Shown here: positions 24,401 to 36,000 of the stretch, in pieces
How the letters are laid out: each line of letters begins with the position of its first letter
Numbering within the stretch: the first letter of the stretch is position 1
NCBI GenBank assembly: GCA_039566865.1
Contig: CM076959.1
Span: forward strand, 19,390,501 to 19,454,500
Direction of reading: 5' to 3'
From: Aurelia coerulea
Taxonomy: Eukaryota; Cnidaria; Scyphozoa; Semaeostomeae; Ulmaridae
Length of the DNA stretch: 64,000 nucleotides
Translations under genes and position numbers: made by a program
Notes under the pieces: model-generated
What the model was told of the DNA's origin: nothing
Databases searched by the model: none
Seen by the model: the letters and a program-made list of their open reading frames with translations, nothing else

Positions 24401-27400
24401 TTATGGTGCCATTTTGATATGAGGAACACAAGTGTCCAATTCACCCCACAGAATCTCTATCGTATGTCAAGAGCATTCTTTCCACCAAATCAGGATATTC
24501 TTTGTGCCATGTGTCGGCAAGGGTTCAAAGATGCACTGAAATACCTCCATCTTCATTGTAAGTACTGTGTCAATAACTTTTGTGCCCAAGCAGGGGTTTT
24601 TTTAAACCTGGAATAGTATGTTGGACTTTGTGAAATATTGTATTCAGAAAGGTATACCTAGCCTTTTTTTTACACCATTTTTGCCTGGTACACTAATTGA
24701 TAAAGAGCACTGTTTACTTTGGAGGGCCAGATTTAACCCCCCCCCCCCACCCCTAAAAGCATTGCTATAATGGGAAACAAAACTGCAATGGTGAAGGAAA
24801 TTATGCAGAGCAATGGTAAACCAACCTGAGTCCTTTTTTAAACTTAGTTTTTCCGGGTTTTATGTAATCATAACTTTTCCCAATTTCATTCTGTTTATCA
24901 AGTTTATCCACTTTAAAAAAGAACATTGTCTGATTTATATGATTTCTCTGATCTAGTAAGGAAAGTGTGCATATTATAACTTTGTTAACATTGGCTTTGC
25001 TCTTTGTTGACATACAGAGATGATAATTTAATATTTGTAAGCTTTTTCCAATTAACGATTAAAAATGTAACCCTTCTTATTGTCTCACTCTTGTAAAGCT
25101 TGTTTGCAGATAACAAATTCATCCTGTGAAAATTCTAAATTTTTTGTAGTAATATAAACATAGGGCTCAAATCTTTAAAAAGGTCGGTGTAAAATTCTAT
25201 TGCAGTTTTCTTTGAAATAAATGGCTTGGAAGGAACTTAGGGTTTTTGCTGTAAATCTGCCGTGGCAATTTATTGATATCTTGATTTGTTTTCAATATAG
25301 GCGGCATTTATTAAATTTAGAGGCTATGATAAAAAAACGTCATCAAATTTCTAAATCCTAAACTAGAAGAGCTACAGATTTCTGCTTGCCATCATATTGT
25401 AGACCGTTCATAAACTATGGTTTCTTTGGAGGTTATATGAAATGTTTCCTCTATTAGTTTAGGATTTACAAGTCGTTTATATTTTTTCAAAATTTTCCAT
25501 GTTTTTTCAAAAATAGAGAAATTGCTAGCCATTTTGAAAAACATAAAGATATCAAAAAATTTCCACTGCAGATTTACAGCAAAGTACCATAAGTTCCTTT
25601 CAAGCAATTCAATTCAAAGAAAACTGCAAAAGAATTTTACACCGACCCTTTTAAAGATTTGAAAGATTTGAGCCCTATGCTAGTAATATATGGTTTGTTC
25701 CAAACCCTTTTTTGTATGGTTGTCAATCTTCCCTAAGTTATGATATGTGAAACTCTCTTCTTCTTTTCAGATCCTGAGATGCTGAATATTGGTATTGCTA
25801 GAGTTAGAATACCTGACTGTTGCAATGAGTGTCAAGATTCAGAAGAAGATGACAGGAGTGTTTGTTCTTGCAGTACAGCAGAGAATTTAGGGGACATTGA
25901 AAGTACCATCTCAGCAGAGACACAAACAATGCTGCATAATGTTGTCCCAGAAGCTCTAAATGAGGGTAAGTGCTGGGTGTCCCAAAAAAGCTCCCCTCAT
26001 TTGAAAAAGCACCACATTTTGCTCACAAGACTGATCTTAAAGATTTGTCTTGTTGGCAAATGTAAATAGAGGATCAAAGTTTTTCCTGTGTGTGTACTTT
26101 AGCAAAAATATTATTGTTGAATGGCTTGGTTGTCTAAATTCCACTTTTTCAAGAAGTTCCACTGATTATAATACTGTATATAACTCACTTGTATGAAAAT
26201 TTGCAAGGATACCGGATGCGCCAAAGTAAACTATGCACGTTGGCAGGCAACAATAACGGGCAATAACTCTTACACTGGACCGATTTTGAAGATTTATGAC
26301 TTACTCTTTAGCAGAAAGCCTGAATTAGATACTGGAATTTTTTGCAAATTTTTTCATTTTCAGTTTTTAAAGCTAGAAGCTAGTTTCTTATAATTTTCGT
26401 TTTCGAAAACACTGAAAACGATCAATTTTCAAATTTTAAGAAACTCGCTTCTAGCTCCAAAAAAATCGCAAAAAGTCCTAGAATCTAATTCAAGCTTTCT
26501 GATTAAGTCATAAATCTGCAAAATCGGTCCAATGTACGATTTGTTGTGGCCTGCCAAACGTGCATAGTTTATTTTGGCGCACCCGGTATCGTTCGATCTG
26601 GACTCTTGAGTAGAATAGTTAATGTGTCTATTCAGTGCATAATTACAGAAAATTTTTCATAGTTTCTAATGTAAAATATTTCATTTGTCTTACAGTTCTT
26701 CTGAAAGCGAGAGAAGTTATAATAGACACAGATATCATAATGTGGCATATGGTCAAAGTTTTCCTCAGAATTGCAAAATGGTTGGCAAGACCTTGCATCT
26801 ACACTGTTAAGCATTTGATTGAATTCGCTCGAGAATTGTAAGTTTATTTTGATTGAATAGCCTGGTGTGGGAGAAAAACACATCAAACATACTGAAAATC
26901 TGCTAAGATCAATTGTGGGGCTGCAAAGTCCAGACTTTGAACCAAGTAAACGATAATTTTGCAAAAGATGAAATGAACACGCTCAGAGGCCACACAGGGA
27001 GCAAGGTTAAAAGTCCAGCCACCAAAACTTAATTCTCCAGCAGACCTCTGCTTATAGGTCCTCTACATCTGTGAAATTAGATATCATTGTGTGAAAAACC
27101 AAAAGCGAGAAGGTACTGAATAAACAATAAATAGGAACTTCCATTGCAATTTTTTTAACTGATAATGTTTAGATCGTGGGGTTTCTTGGGGTTCTAAGAG
27201 GCAAGTTAGGAGAATATTGTCACAGTTTTGAAATGGAGGGGCACATAATTTACAAAATCTTACAAGATTTTCGCACAAGTCTATTGAATTAGAGACAATT
27301 GCTCCTGTCGATTTGAAGTATAATTTCTTATACGAAACTTCGTTTTGGGGAATTGATCTCCCTCTCCTCTGAAGCCGCAAAGTGACCGTTTCATCTGTTG

Positions 27401-29584
27401 CATCGCTATAGTAAAGCAGTTACTCCTGAATGTCTAAAACGTGAACGTGATTAACGAGTTATTGAGCTAATTTCATGAAACGCAATTCATCTTGTAACAG
27501 CGACAAGACAGAAATATGATTCTCTACTGTACCTGTTACATCATAACCAAACCAAAACCATCAAATTTCATTTGTTGACGTCATTTACTGGGTTTTAGAT
27601 TTATGTAATCAGCTGTTTAGAACATTTGAATCGCAGTTGTTCAAAGTCCAAAGAATTATTCTTGGTTTTAAACATTCGCAAAAAGGATCAAAGTATTTAT
27701 TTCGCAAGCTTTCTTGCGTCATTCGTTATAAGTTGCATCAATTTTGAATTTTTCGTGAGCTCACAAGATAAACGCTTTTGAAACCTCTTACAAGTTAAGT
27801 TGACTCACATTATTCTTAGGTTTTCATTGAATAAATTTTGCAGCAATAGAAGAGCACATAAATCTTGCTGGATTTTCTTTTCTTCCAAAGAGGGATACAT
27901 ATTCCAGAATTTTTAACAAAACTATATTTAGCTCTTTGACAAGAAGGAACAATTTCGGCAAAATTTGGGGATTGTTTATGGATATAGATCAGTACTGAAT
28001 GCCCCCTAGCATCAAGTTCTTTTGTCGTTCCACTCTCCACAAAGCAAAATGACTTTATAAAAGGAATTTTTTCCGTTAAACCGCTATGTTCCAGGCTGAA
28101 AGGAACCCTCTCTATCATGGACTCTCTCCTTGTACCAGCATTGCCAGTATTTACCGACATAATTTAGTTCCTTGGTTTCCTTTTCAGAGCTCATTGGGTG
28201 ATTCCAAAAGTTCAGGAAATAAGCAATCAAAACTATTATACAAAGACGGTAGTTAACATTGCGTTGGAAATTTTCAACACGTACAAAGACAGGCATCAAT
28301 GTGAACGGTAAGATTTACCATTACTTTCTACGAAGATTAGTGTTTATATTTTGTTGACACAGGTTTTCCAGTTTCCTTCTCGCAGTTCATAACTCTGAAA
28401 CTGCTTGTGAAGCCAGAATCATTTACAACTAAAAGCTCGATTCATACTGAAATCTTAGCTCAAGAAGCTTGTTTGTTGCCATATTTTCTGAAGCCCTTTT
28501 TTCTCCACAGACATCCAAGCTTGAATGACACTGCTTACACAGATATAGCTGAGGGTAAGTGCCAAATTATTTAAATTTGCCAGTCAAAGAGAAGATTTCG
28601 CATGACCAATGAAAAAACATGATAAGATTAAGGATATTCTGAAAGATTATCGAAGCACGGAAATAAATTCTTTATTTTTCTCTTAAATTTGAGAAGGTGG
28701 AAGAGAACAGTGCGCAATTGGAAGGATCGATACATAAGACTCAATAGTCCGTTATTTGCAATGGAAAATAATCCATTTACCAAAAGAATGCCGCTCGCTC
28801 TAGGTCCTTTTTACTAAATTGCCCAAAGTTCTATTGTATAATGTACCCCTGCTGTTAACATAAGTTACTGGGTTTATGTGTACAGCACAGTTGAAGGTAT
28901 TTTGTTTTCGAAAACCCTCCAACGTTTTGATTCCTTTTGGGTAATATCGCTATATCAATCTACCAATGATAATATAATGAATATGATTTGTCGGCCGAAG
29001 TTTTGGACAATAATTATTCTTTAACAAGAATTCCAGACTGGTTATCGTTGCTGTATTTTAGTTATTTTCTTTATAGTTGTGAAGGTATGTTTAATTTTTC
29101 ATTTGATTCCTCCGTTTCAGCAACTGCAAAACTGAAAGAAGTTCAAAGACACATGCGAGTTGTCCCTATCAGCCAATCGCAAAGTCGAAGACGACTCTCA
29201 TCTTGCCAATCAATGTACAATTTACCATACAGAAAAACATCACTTCCAGTAGCCCCAACAACTCCAACCAAATCAGTCCCCACCCCTCGAAAGTTCTCGG
29301 AGTCATCAACACCCCACAGGCAGCCTATAACGCCCCCGAATATGGGGTACCTTGGTTTATCGCCACGTCATGAGACACACAACAGCACACCGTTGTCGAA
29401 GAAATCGTTGGAGCTATTGCTAGAAGCTGGAGAATTTGAACAGTCGGAAAAGATATTTAAAATTGGAAGTTGCAAAGCGTTTGATCGGATTGATGAACTC
29501 AGCGGAGATGTCGATTCTTTTGATGAATTTGTGAATGATTTCGTGTTTGTTGATGATGATGAAAGTGATTGTGATTTTCATTGA
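21454..29584 (+). CDS. PNPLA2: Patatin-like phospholipase, ATGL (PNPLA2) type triacylglycerol lipase
   Basis: Eight exons join in phase: 21454-21963, 23198-23263, 24284-24557, 25771-25965, 26696-26837, 28188-28307, 28511-28554 and 29121-29584, giving 604 residues. The patatin domain has the oxyanion loop GCGFLG (residues 44-49), the nucleophile motif GASAG (Ser77) and the catalytic dyad Asp in IDGG (Asp196). The Ser-Asp spacing of 119 equals that of human ATGL (Ser47/Asp166). Further ATGL landmarks are LTRVSD-like MTRVSDWKNVIIS, ITVSPFSGESDICP and NTSVQFTPQNLYR. The enzyme hydrolyses triacylglycerol at lipid droplets. The C-terminal half (exons 5-8) is the lipid-droplet-binding region; it ends with a basic SRRRLSS segment, a Pro/Thr-rich stretch and an acidic tail (VDDDESDCDFH). 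The SRRRLSS site sits where mammalian ATGL carries regulatory RxxS phosphosites. The ATG is in an open frame preceded by stops; there is a 30-40 residue N-terminal extension relative to the mammalian enzyme. Confidence 0.93.
23370..23600 (+). mobile_element. Degenerate AAGAAACT-family MITE fragment
   Basis: It contains ACAGTATTGAAAGTTTCTTG, CAGATTTTGAGTACTC, CATTTCTCAAGTAGTA and AGCTTCTTATGAAAA in the same order as the full copies. It is in the lipase gene, intron 2. Confidence 0.6.
25158..25682. mobile_element. Copy of the CCAAATCTTT-ended inverted-repeat element
   Basis: It begins ATAGGGCTCAAATCTTTAAA with GGTCGGTGTAAAATTCT and ends with the complement (AGAATTTTACACCGACC ... AAATCTTTGAAAG, GAGCCCTATGCTA). 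It lies in intron 3 of the lipase gene. Confidence 0.8.
26205..26592. mobile_element. Foldback element in lipase intron 4
   Basis: The left arm GATACCGGATGCGCCAAAGT, AAACTATGCACGTTGGCAGG is answered at the right end by CCTGCCAAACGTGCATAGTT and TTGGCGCACCCGGTATC. The arms extend about 190 bp through CATAAATC...CTTTCTG and TTTTCGTTTTCG near the centre. No coding potential. Confidence 0.85.
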
Positions 29585-30169
29585 TTAATCATGATTGGTT
29601 ACTGATTGATTGCAAATGATTCCATCAAAGCAATTCCATCTGACAATGACAGACAACTTCCCGCAGGACTGGACAATTTAGACATTCCCTTTGTCCATGC
29701 CAGGTGTGCTCAAATGAACTGGATATTTTTGACAGCGAATTGCAAGGAAATTGTTCACTTTCCTTACGTTTCATTGCTGCTAAAATACCTACTAAACATG
29801 GAAATATAGCTTGAACCGAACGAGCGCCCATTTGTTGATCGTGATGTAGATAGAATAATCCCAAAATTATTGATATTTTTGTAGTGTAGATCTTGAGTTG
29901 ACCAAGTCAACATTTTGTGTTAGTTATTTTTCAATATCAAATAGCTTAGATAGATTGCTTGTTGAAGTGCAAGCGCTTGTATTGTAGATGTATTATGCGC
30001 AGAGTCCAGAGAAAGTCACGGCTCCATGGAAGCGAGGAAGGTTTTGCTAGAAACCCTGGCAAATCATGGGTTGTTTTTGGCTGCAGCCACTGTTTTATTG
30101 ATTTCAAGGTTATAAGCAACGAAAGGAGTTCGACAAACATGGTTATTGTGACTTGATAAAATGAGGAAG

Positions 30170-30350
30170 GTTTAAAGTAAATGAACGGAGATATAGCGAC
30201 ATAATCTAAACATAGCACAAAAGAACGGCAGGCGCCACTAATCTTCCTTTTGTTTTCATCGATCAAGAACATCAAATACAATAGGTTATATTTAGATGGA
30301 CCCAGTCCCCCTAGCTAAGTTGCTTTTTAACCCCGTTGATTTACTTTAAT
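30170..30350 (+). repeat. Dispersed repeat, inverted partner at 51575-51755
   Basis: About 180 bp from AAGTAAATGAACGGAGATAT to AACCCCGTTGAT recur in reverse complement at 51575-51755 with only a handful of mismatches by eye. A partial related segment (CTTGATAAAATGAGGAAGG) is also near 42212. No ORF. Confidence 0.85.
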
Positions 30351-31082
30351 GAAGCAAATTGGCATCCGGAGGAACTTTTGATTTTTCTCTGGACTCTGCT
30401 TGTATTAGAACTATCTTGCATTCAGGCAAGAAATTATTGAGTTATTATTATAGTCCTTGGTGTTATAGATACCCCAAATATTTTGTAGGCCACTGACCCT
30501 CTCATTGAAGCAAAATAACCAAAGGTATATGGCCGTCCAATTTTTCAATTTTGAAAAACAGTCAAAGTTAACCCTCTTGAAAGGAGAGAATGGCAAATAG
30601 CAACTGTAAAAGCATATTGTTTTAGCAGCCTATTGTTTGGCATGGAAAATATTTCAAAATCTGTATGAAATTGTAACTGTACGTTTTTGGATGTTCGAGA
30701 AAGTTTCAGGTAGATTGACTAAAATATTTTTCGTCGAATTTAGCTGCTGATTGTAGATGGAAACTTTAAATCAATAATTGAAAGTAAAATCTCAATAATT
30801 GAGTTGCAGCCTCAGGATTTGCAGGGCTGAAGGAAGCATCTGAAACGTGAGGGCACGACAATCCAAGGGCATTTTTTCATAAAGCTGCTCTCCAGTGCTC
30901 CCCCCCCCCCGGTTTCTACGTTCCTGAGGATTTACAATGTCAACAATTTGGTTGCTTTTTTAAAGATGATTTTTGGTACATTTTTAACTGACCTTGTAAA
31001 AGCATGTTACTGGTTGATCATTGGGGTAAAGTCGTGCAGTTGTTTTTGCCACATGGCATAACGCTTGAAGACAGAACTGTTG

Positions 31083-31148
31083 CATGTATGTATGTATGTA
31101 TGTATGTATGTATGTATGTATGTATGTATGTATGTATGTATGTATGTA
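31083..31148. repeat. (TATG)n microsatellite
   Basis: About 16 uninterrupted copies of the 4-bp unit TATG. It generates mirror ORFs on both strands (Tyr-Val-Cys-Met and Tyr-Ile-His-Thr repeats) that are not genes. Confidence 0.97.
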
Positions 31149-31951
31149 CAAAGTATTTGGATAATGTTTGCCTGCGTCAAAGACTCCACCCACAGACCCC
31201 AAAGAGGTGTAGGAGCTTGTGTCTGCAAAGCATGCTAGCAAAACATAGGCATCAATTCTTGATTGGATGGCGGATAAAATATCAAGCCGCATGTTGCTTC
31301 ATCCACTTTTTATGTGCTTCGATTTCCTTCAAAGATATGAGACAGATAATCCCAATATTGAGATAAATTGTTTCCCTGAAGCACGATTGCGCACAAGGCA
31401 AGACTTTGTAGAGCTATTTTATTGAAGACTAGTTTCATAATCTTCCCAGTTGCAGAAAATGGTATTACGAAAGATTATAGAGACGAGACGATGGGCCTAG
31501 ATTTGGAATTGTTGTTATTTTACGTCAAAATAGTGGAAGTTTCTCGCATTTGTCAGCCAATCAATCAATTTGTACCTATGCTAGCATAGCATGAAGTATG
31601 AAATTTTCGGTATTACCGATGCTTGTTAAATGTTGTACAGAACAGTAGTAAACGAGAAATGTCATGAAGTCTTGTTAATAAGATGAATGAAGGTAAGGCT
31701 GTATATAAATATATGCTTAACTATTTAGAACGTTGACGTTTAGTTAGACATGTGTAGAAATGTATCTTCAGGGTAATGTTGAGTATTCTGCTAGTCAGAA
31801 GTTGTTGAATTGTATAATGGAGAATGAATGAAGGAAGAATTGAAACTGAATCTTACTTATTATGTTATAATGAATTGTCTTTATTTTGTGTGAAGATGAT
31901 AATGATTCATGAAATAACATATCCGTTAATACTAACTACATATGATTTCAT

Positions 31952-32050
31952 GCGCCCCAGAAGAAGCAGAGCTTATCGAGTCTGGGGCGCTTACAAACAA
32001 AACAGAACGGTTGATTATACAATATGCGGTTATACAATATGCGGTTATAC
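31952..32050. repeat. Small palindrome followed by a triple direct repeat
   Basis: GCGCCCCAGA and TCTGGGGCGC form a 10-bp perfect stem around a 20-bp loop. The segment GGTTATACAATATGC is then repeated about three times with slight variation. Confidence 0.6.
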
Positions 32051-32205
32051 AAAATCTTCAAAATAGACATTACAGCTGCTGGGAAAGCGTCAACTTTTAA
32101 AAGAAATCAATTTGCGGAAAAATCTATGTATAGAGGTTACCCATGATATATTTTTGGGAATCGACAATCTTTTTTTGAGATCATGGCGGGATAAGCTTCT
32201 CGTGC

Positions 32206-32252
32206 AGTAACAGGAACGGTGTATACGCATTTAGTATATGCACCGTTCCTGT
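32206..32252. repeat. Hairpin-forming palindrome
   Basis: AACAGGAACGGTG and CACCGTTCCTGTT pair across TATACGCATTTAGTATATG. No gene context is visible. Confidence 0.7.
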
Positions 32253-32368
32253 TATTGTGTGAGCATAGTATGGTGTGAGTGATATTTCGAGTCAATAGTA
32301 GACAATTTATGACTTGTTTGACGTCAAGGGAAATATTCTCATGCAGTAAGGGGCAATGGGTACGGTGT

Positions 32369-32720
32369 ACACGTATTTTTTTATAAGAAACTGCCCATAA
32401 GAAACTCAACTCTCAGATCGCCAAAAAATTAAGAAACTCCAGTACTGGGCAAATATAAATTAAGAAACTATTTATTTTAATAACGGAAATACTTGACAAA
32501 TTTTTACTTTATTTTTACTTGTTTCTTGTATCATATTACTCGTAAGGTACTTGAGTAATGTCTAAACATATGAAAGGTTTGAAAAACCTTGTTTTGAAAT
32601 GTTCACGACATGAAGATTGTCATGGAACCTCTAAGAATCTCGGAAGAAACTCTGAATGCTCAAAATCTGATAATTTTAAGAAACTTCCAGTACTGGCCCA
32701 AATTCTTAGTTTCTTATAAA
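32369..32720 (-). mobile_element. MITE of the AAGAAACT family (full-length copy)
   Basis: Opens ACACGTATTTTTTTATAAGA and closes TTCTTAGTTTCTTATAAAA. The order of internal motifs is the reverse complement of the 20752 copy. Confidence 0.85.
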
Positions 32721-32986
32721 AGTTCAGGGCGCGGTTCAGGGTAGCTTTGAAACGGAAGCTAACGAATCAACATCTACACTTTCAAGGAGACTTGTTGTCA
32801 CCGTTGTATCACGTGTTAGCTAGAGAAGATCTATGAAGCAATCTGAACCAAGATTTACGAAATGTATCCAAATTTTTCCGACTGACTGTCGCCGATCTTG
32901 GAGATCAAGAAATCTTTCCGCATAAGGTTTCCTATCTCCCATGATTTCGTTTGAGATAGAGGCTAATTGGAAGTGAGGATGAAAAT

Positions 32987-33000
32987 ATTGTTGTGGTAAC
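32987..33000 (+). promoter_or_regulatory. RFX X-box-like site upstream of DNAI7
   Basis: ATTGTTGTGGTAAC fits the X-box consensus RYYNYY-N(1-3)-RRNRAC with a 2-bp spacer, 70 bp upstream of the inferred DNAI7 start codon. RFX factors drive ciliary genes through such sites close to the start. A degenerate motif can occur by chance, so position and gene identity carry the argument. Confidence 0.5.
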
Positions 33001-33003
33001 GAA

Positions 33004-33030
33004 ATGGCGGACGAAGAAGGAAAACTTTGA
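33004..33030 (+). promoter_or_regulatory. Candidate upstream ORF in the DNAI7 leader
   Basis: An ATG in good context (GAAATGG) opens an 8-codon frame, MADEEGKL, then TGA. It ends 40 bases before the inferred DNAI7 start. If transcription starts upstream of it, it is a uORF. Confidence 0.35.
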
Positions 33031-33070
33031 AGAGGATTTTGTTGAGAAGAAAGTTGATTGTTGAAGAACG

Positions 33071-36000
33071 ATGCCGGTAACTATCATCATCCTGTCTTTT
33101 TAACAAAATAGATCCAAATGATTATAGTGAGACATCAGAATTGTACCTGGCTATCTGCCTATCTTCTTCATTTTTTACTTTGATTCTTTGTTTTGGGGTG
33201 GCCTCCTCCTCCATCATTCACCGTCCATCATTCATATCATCCTGTTGGAATAAATGATGACTAAGTTAAATAATGATCAATCGATGTGTTGAGACTACTT
33301 ACGCATATTATAATGATCATAACTGCAGGCTGATATTTTCTTTGAAACGAGAGATGCAAAGAGAACTGCATGCAAAAATGTAAGAAGAGAAACACACTGA
33401 ACCTTTTTTAAAAGAAACTAAGAATTTTACCAGGTGCAGAAAATTTCCGATTTTGAGTAGGCTAGGCTACTCGGGGTTTCTTACAAGTTTCTTCAAGGTT
33501 CCACAACAATCTTAATTAGGCTGTGTATGATGTGTTAGTGCATTGTGCTTTTTATAAGATGAAACTGGAATAACATTTTTACTTGCTTATATGCCCTTGT
33601 GAACACTTCAGAACAAAGTTTATTGAAGCCATTCCAATGTTTAGACATCACTCATCAAGTAATATCGTGCATTCGCAAATTTGATTTGAATTACTACTGT
33701 ACGTTAACATTATTTCACTTTCAGGGGAAAGGGAAAGGGAAGGGGAAAAAGAAAGGCAAGTCAAAACTTTCAAAAGCAGAGAAAGAAAGACTGAAGAAGG
33801 AGGAAGCTGAAAGAAAGGCTCAAGAGAAAGGTTTGCTTAAATTGATATTCTTTTCACATGAACAAAAACTGTACTCTATATGACTGCCAGGTAGAGCAAA
33901 AAGAGCCATCTTGATTCATTGCAATGCCTCAAGAATTCTCTGCATAACAAATTTTCAAATATGTAAAGTTTTTTTGGTCCACTATCAACAATATCAAGAC
34001 ATTATCATATCAAATATTACAAGCATTGACAGCAAAGATTCTGGTGAAGCGACCAGATTTTCAAACTGACCGAGGAACCTCATATTGATTATTTTCCCCA
34101 TTCAAATCCAGAGGAAGCAAGACTAAAAGCAGAGCAAGAGGCAAGAGATAAAGAAGAAAGGGAAAAAGAGGAACAAGAGGAGAGAAGAAGACTTGTAGAA
34201 CAGGTGCTGTACAAATCATTTCTGTATATCTTCTACTGTACATCACATATTTGGTAGAATTTATGACATTTATTTTGGTAAATTTTCAATAAATGGAAAA
34301 TGGAAAAAGTATGACAAGAGTGAGTTTCGAACAAAATTATTCAAAATCAAATTGATTTACTGTAAATACTTTGCAAAGCCATATGGTATTGACGCAAACG
34401 GTCACACTCAAGTAAAACCCTTTAGTTACCTGGTACATTGAAATTGAAATGTTTCAAACTGAAAATTTTCTGACAATTAATTTTTGAAAAATCCATTGAT
34501 TCCATTTACAGGAACGAGCAAGGCATCAAGCAGAAATTGATGAACTACATTTTAAAGTTCAAAATAATAAAGAGAACCTCTTGCAGTTACAGAAACAACA
34601 ACGAGCAAATGAAAAGGCAAGTGTCAAACATGATTTCCTGAATCACAACCATCTTTTTATTTCAACCAGTGATATAACATCATCAACTTGCTACAGTAGA
34701 TCATAAAACAGAAGAACATCAGATTTCTTCTTATTTCTATGTTTTACGCCATTACAAACTTAATTGTTTTTGAAGAATGTGCCATTTTTCCTTTATCGTT
34801 TCTGGGTTTATGATAATTTAAATTCCTTTCAAAACTTCATGTGAATTCTTTAAATAATAAACACAGTAATGCTATAATTAACACAACATCCAGAATTGCA
34901 ATATGATAGAATTATAACAAAGTACCGGAACTTCCTTTCAAGCCATAAAATCAAAAGGAAGAAATGCAATGACAATTTACACATTAATATTTTGTAAAAT
35001 ATTTAATGAATCGCTCCTAGAATGGACTTGCTCCTAGTCTACTCCTCTGGTCCCGGAGAGAAAGAGAAAGGAAAAAGGAAAAGAAGAAAGGGAGGAGCAT
35101 ATAGAGGTTAATCTTAGGATGTTTAGGCCCAGGTACAGTTCATAATTCCCTGGACTTGCTCCAAGTCTACTCCTCTGGTCCCGGAGAGAGAGAGAAAGGA
35201 AAAAGGAAAAAGGAAAAGAAGAAAGGGAGGAGCATATAGAGGTTAATCTTAGGATGTTTAGGCCCAGGTACAGTTCATAATTCCCTGGACTTGCTCCAAG
35301 TCTACTCCTCTGATCTTTCTTTCTCTTCGGGATGGATCAGAGGAGTAGATGTGGAGCAAGTCTACTGCTAAAGTAGAATACTGTGTTAAACATTGATCTT
35401 GTATTTCAGTGGGAAAGATATATGCTTTGTGATGGCAGGCCTGACCCAACTTCGAAGAAAGAACTGAACACTTATATGAATTTATGGAAAGATGAAACTG
35501 AATTTAAGGAATTTAAGGATGTGTTACAAGAATGCGAGCTGACATTGGAGGTTAGTGGTTAAAATTAGCTTTACGATTAGACTTACAACAAAAGCCTTTC
35601 ATTTCACTATAAAACTACAACAACTACAACAACAACCACTCACCACCGCTCACCGCTCAGCAAGGACTCAGGCACAAACTGTCTGTGCTAACTCTTCCTT
35701 GCAATATTCTGGCCAAGTTCTTTTCAAATTCCTGCAGTTAATAGACCTAATCGGGTAAGGTTTGTTTACTTACACCCATTTCGAGTCGATTGATCAATCT
35801 TGATCAAACACCCTTTTCATTCTTTAACATGTTTTGTGTATTTCGTGCCATGTTAACTTTTCCCATGAATAAGTAGAATGATACTAAAACTTCCCAAGAG
35901 TATGGTCACATGCTTTGAAATTGGTAAACAAACCTTGCTGATTTTGTCTATTGATAGGTATTATTTATTTGCCGCTGCGTTCAATGATATTCCAAATTTT

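Larger units (their letters stand above)
29585..33000. other. Intergenic region between the lipase gene and DNAI7
   Basis: It begins with the lipase 3' UTR; no canonical AATAAA was found close to the stop. It then contains an element repeated inverted at 51575-51755 (30170-30350), a poly-C run (30901), a (TATG)n microsatellite, small palindromes (31952-31991, 32206-32250) and an AAGAAACT MITE (32369-32720). No coding exon was recognised. Confidence 0.55.

Noticed and set aside
30984..31366. ORFs on both strands with Tyr-Val-Cys-Met or Tyr-Ile-His-Thr repeats
   Set aside because: They are read-throughs of the (TATG)n microsatellite; the flanks show no gene structure.
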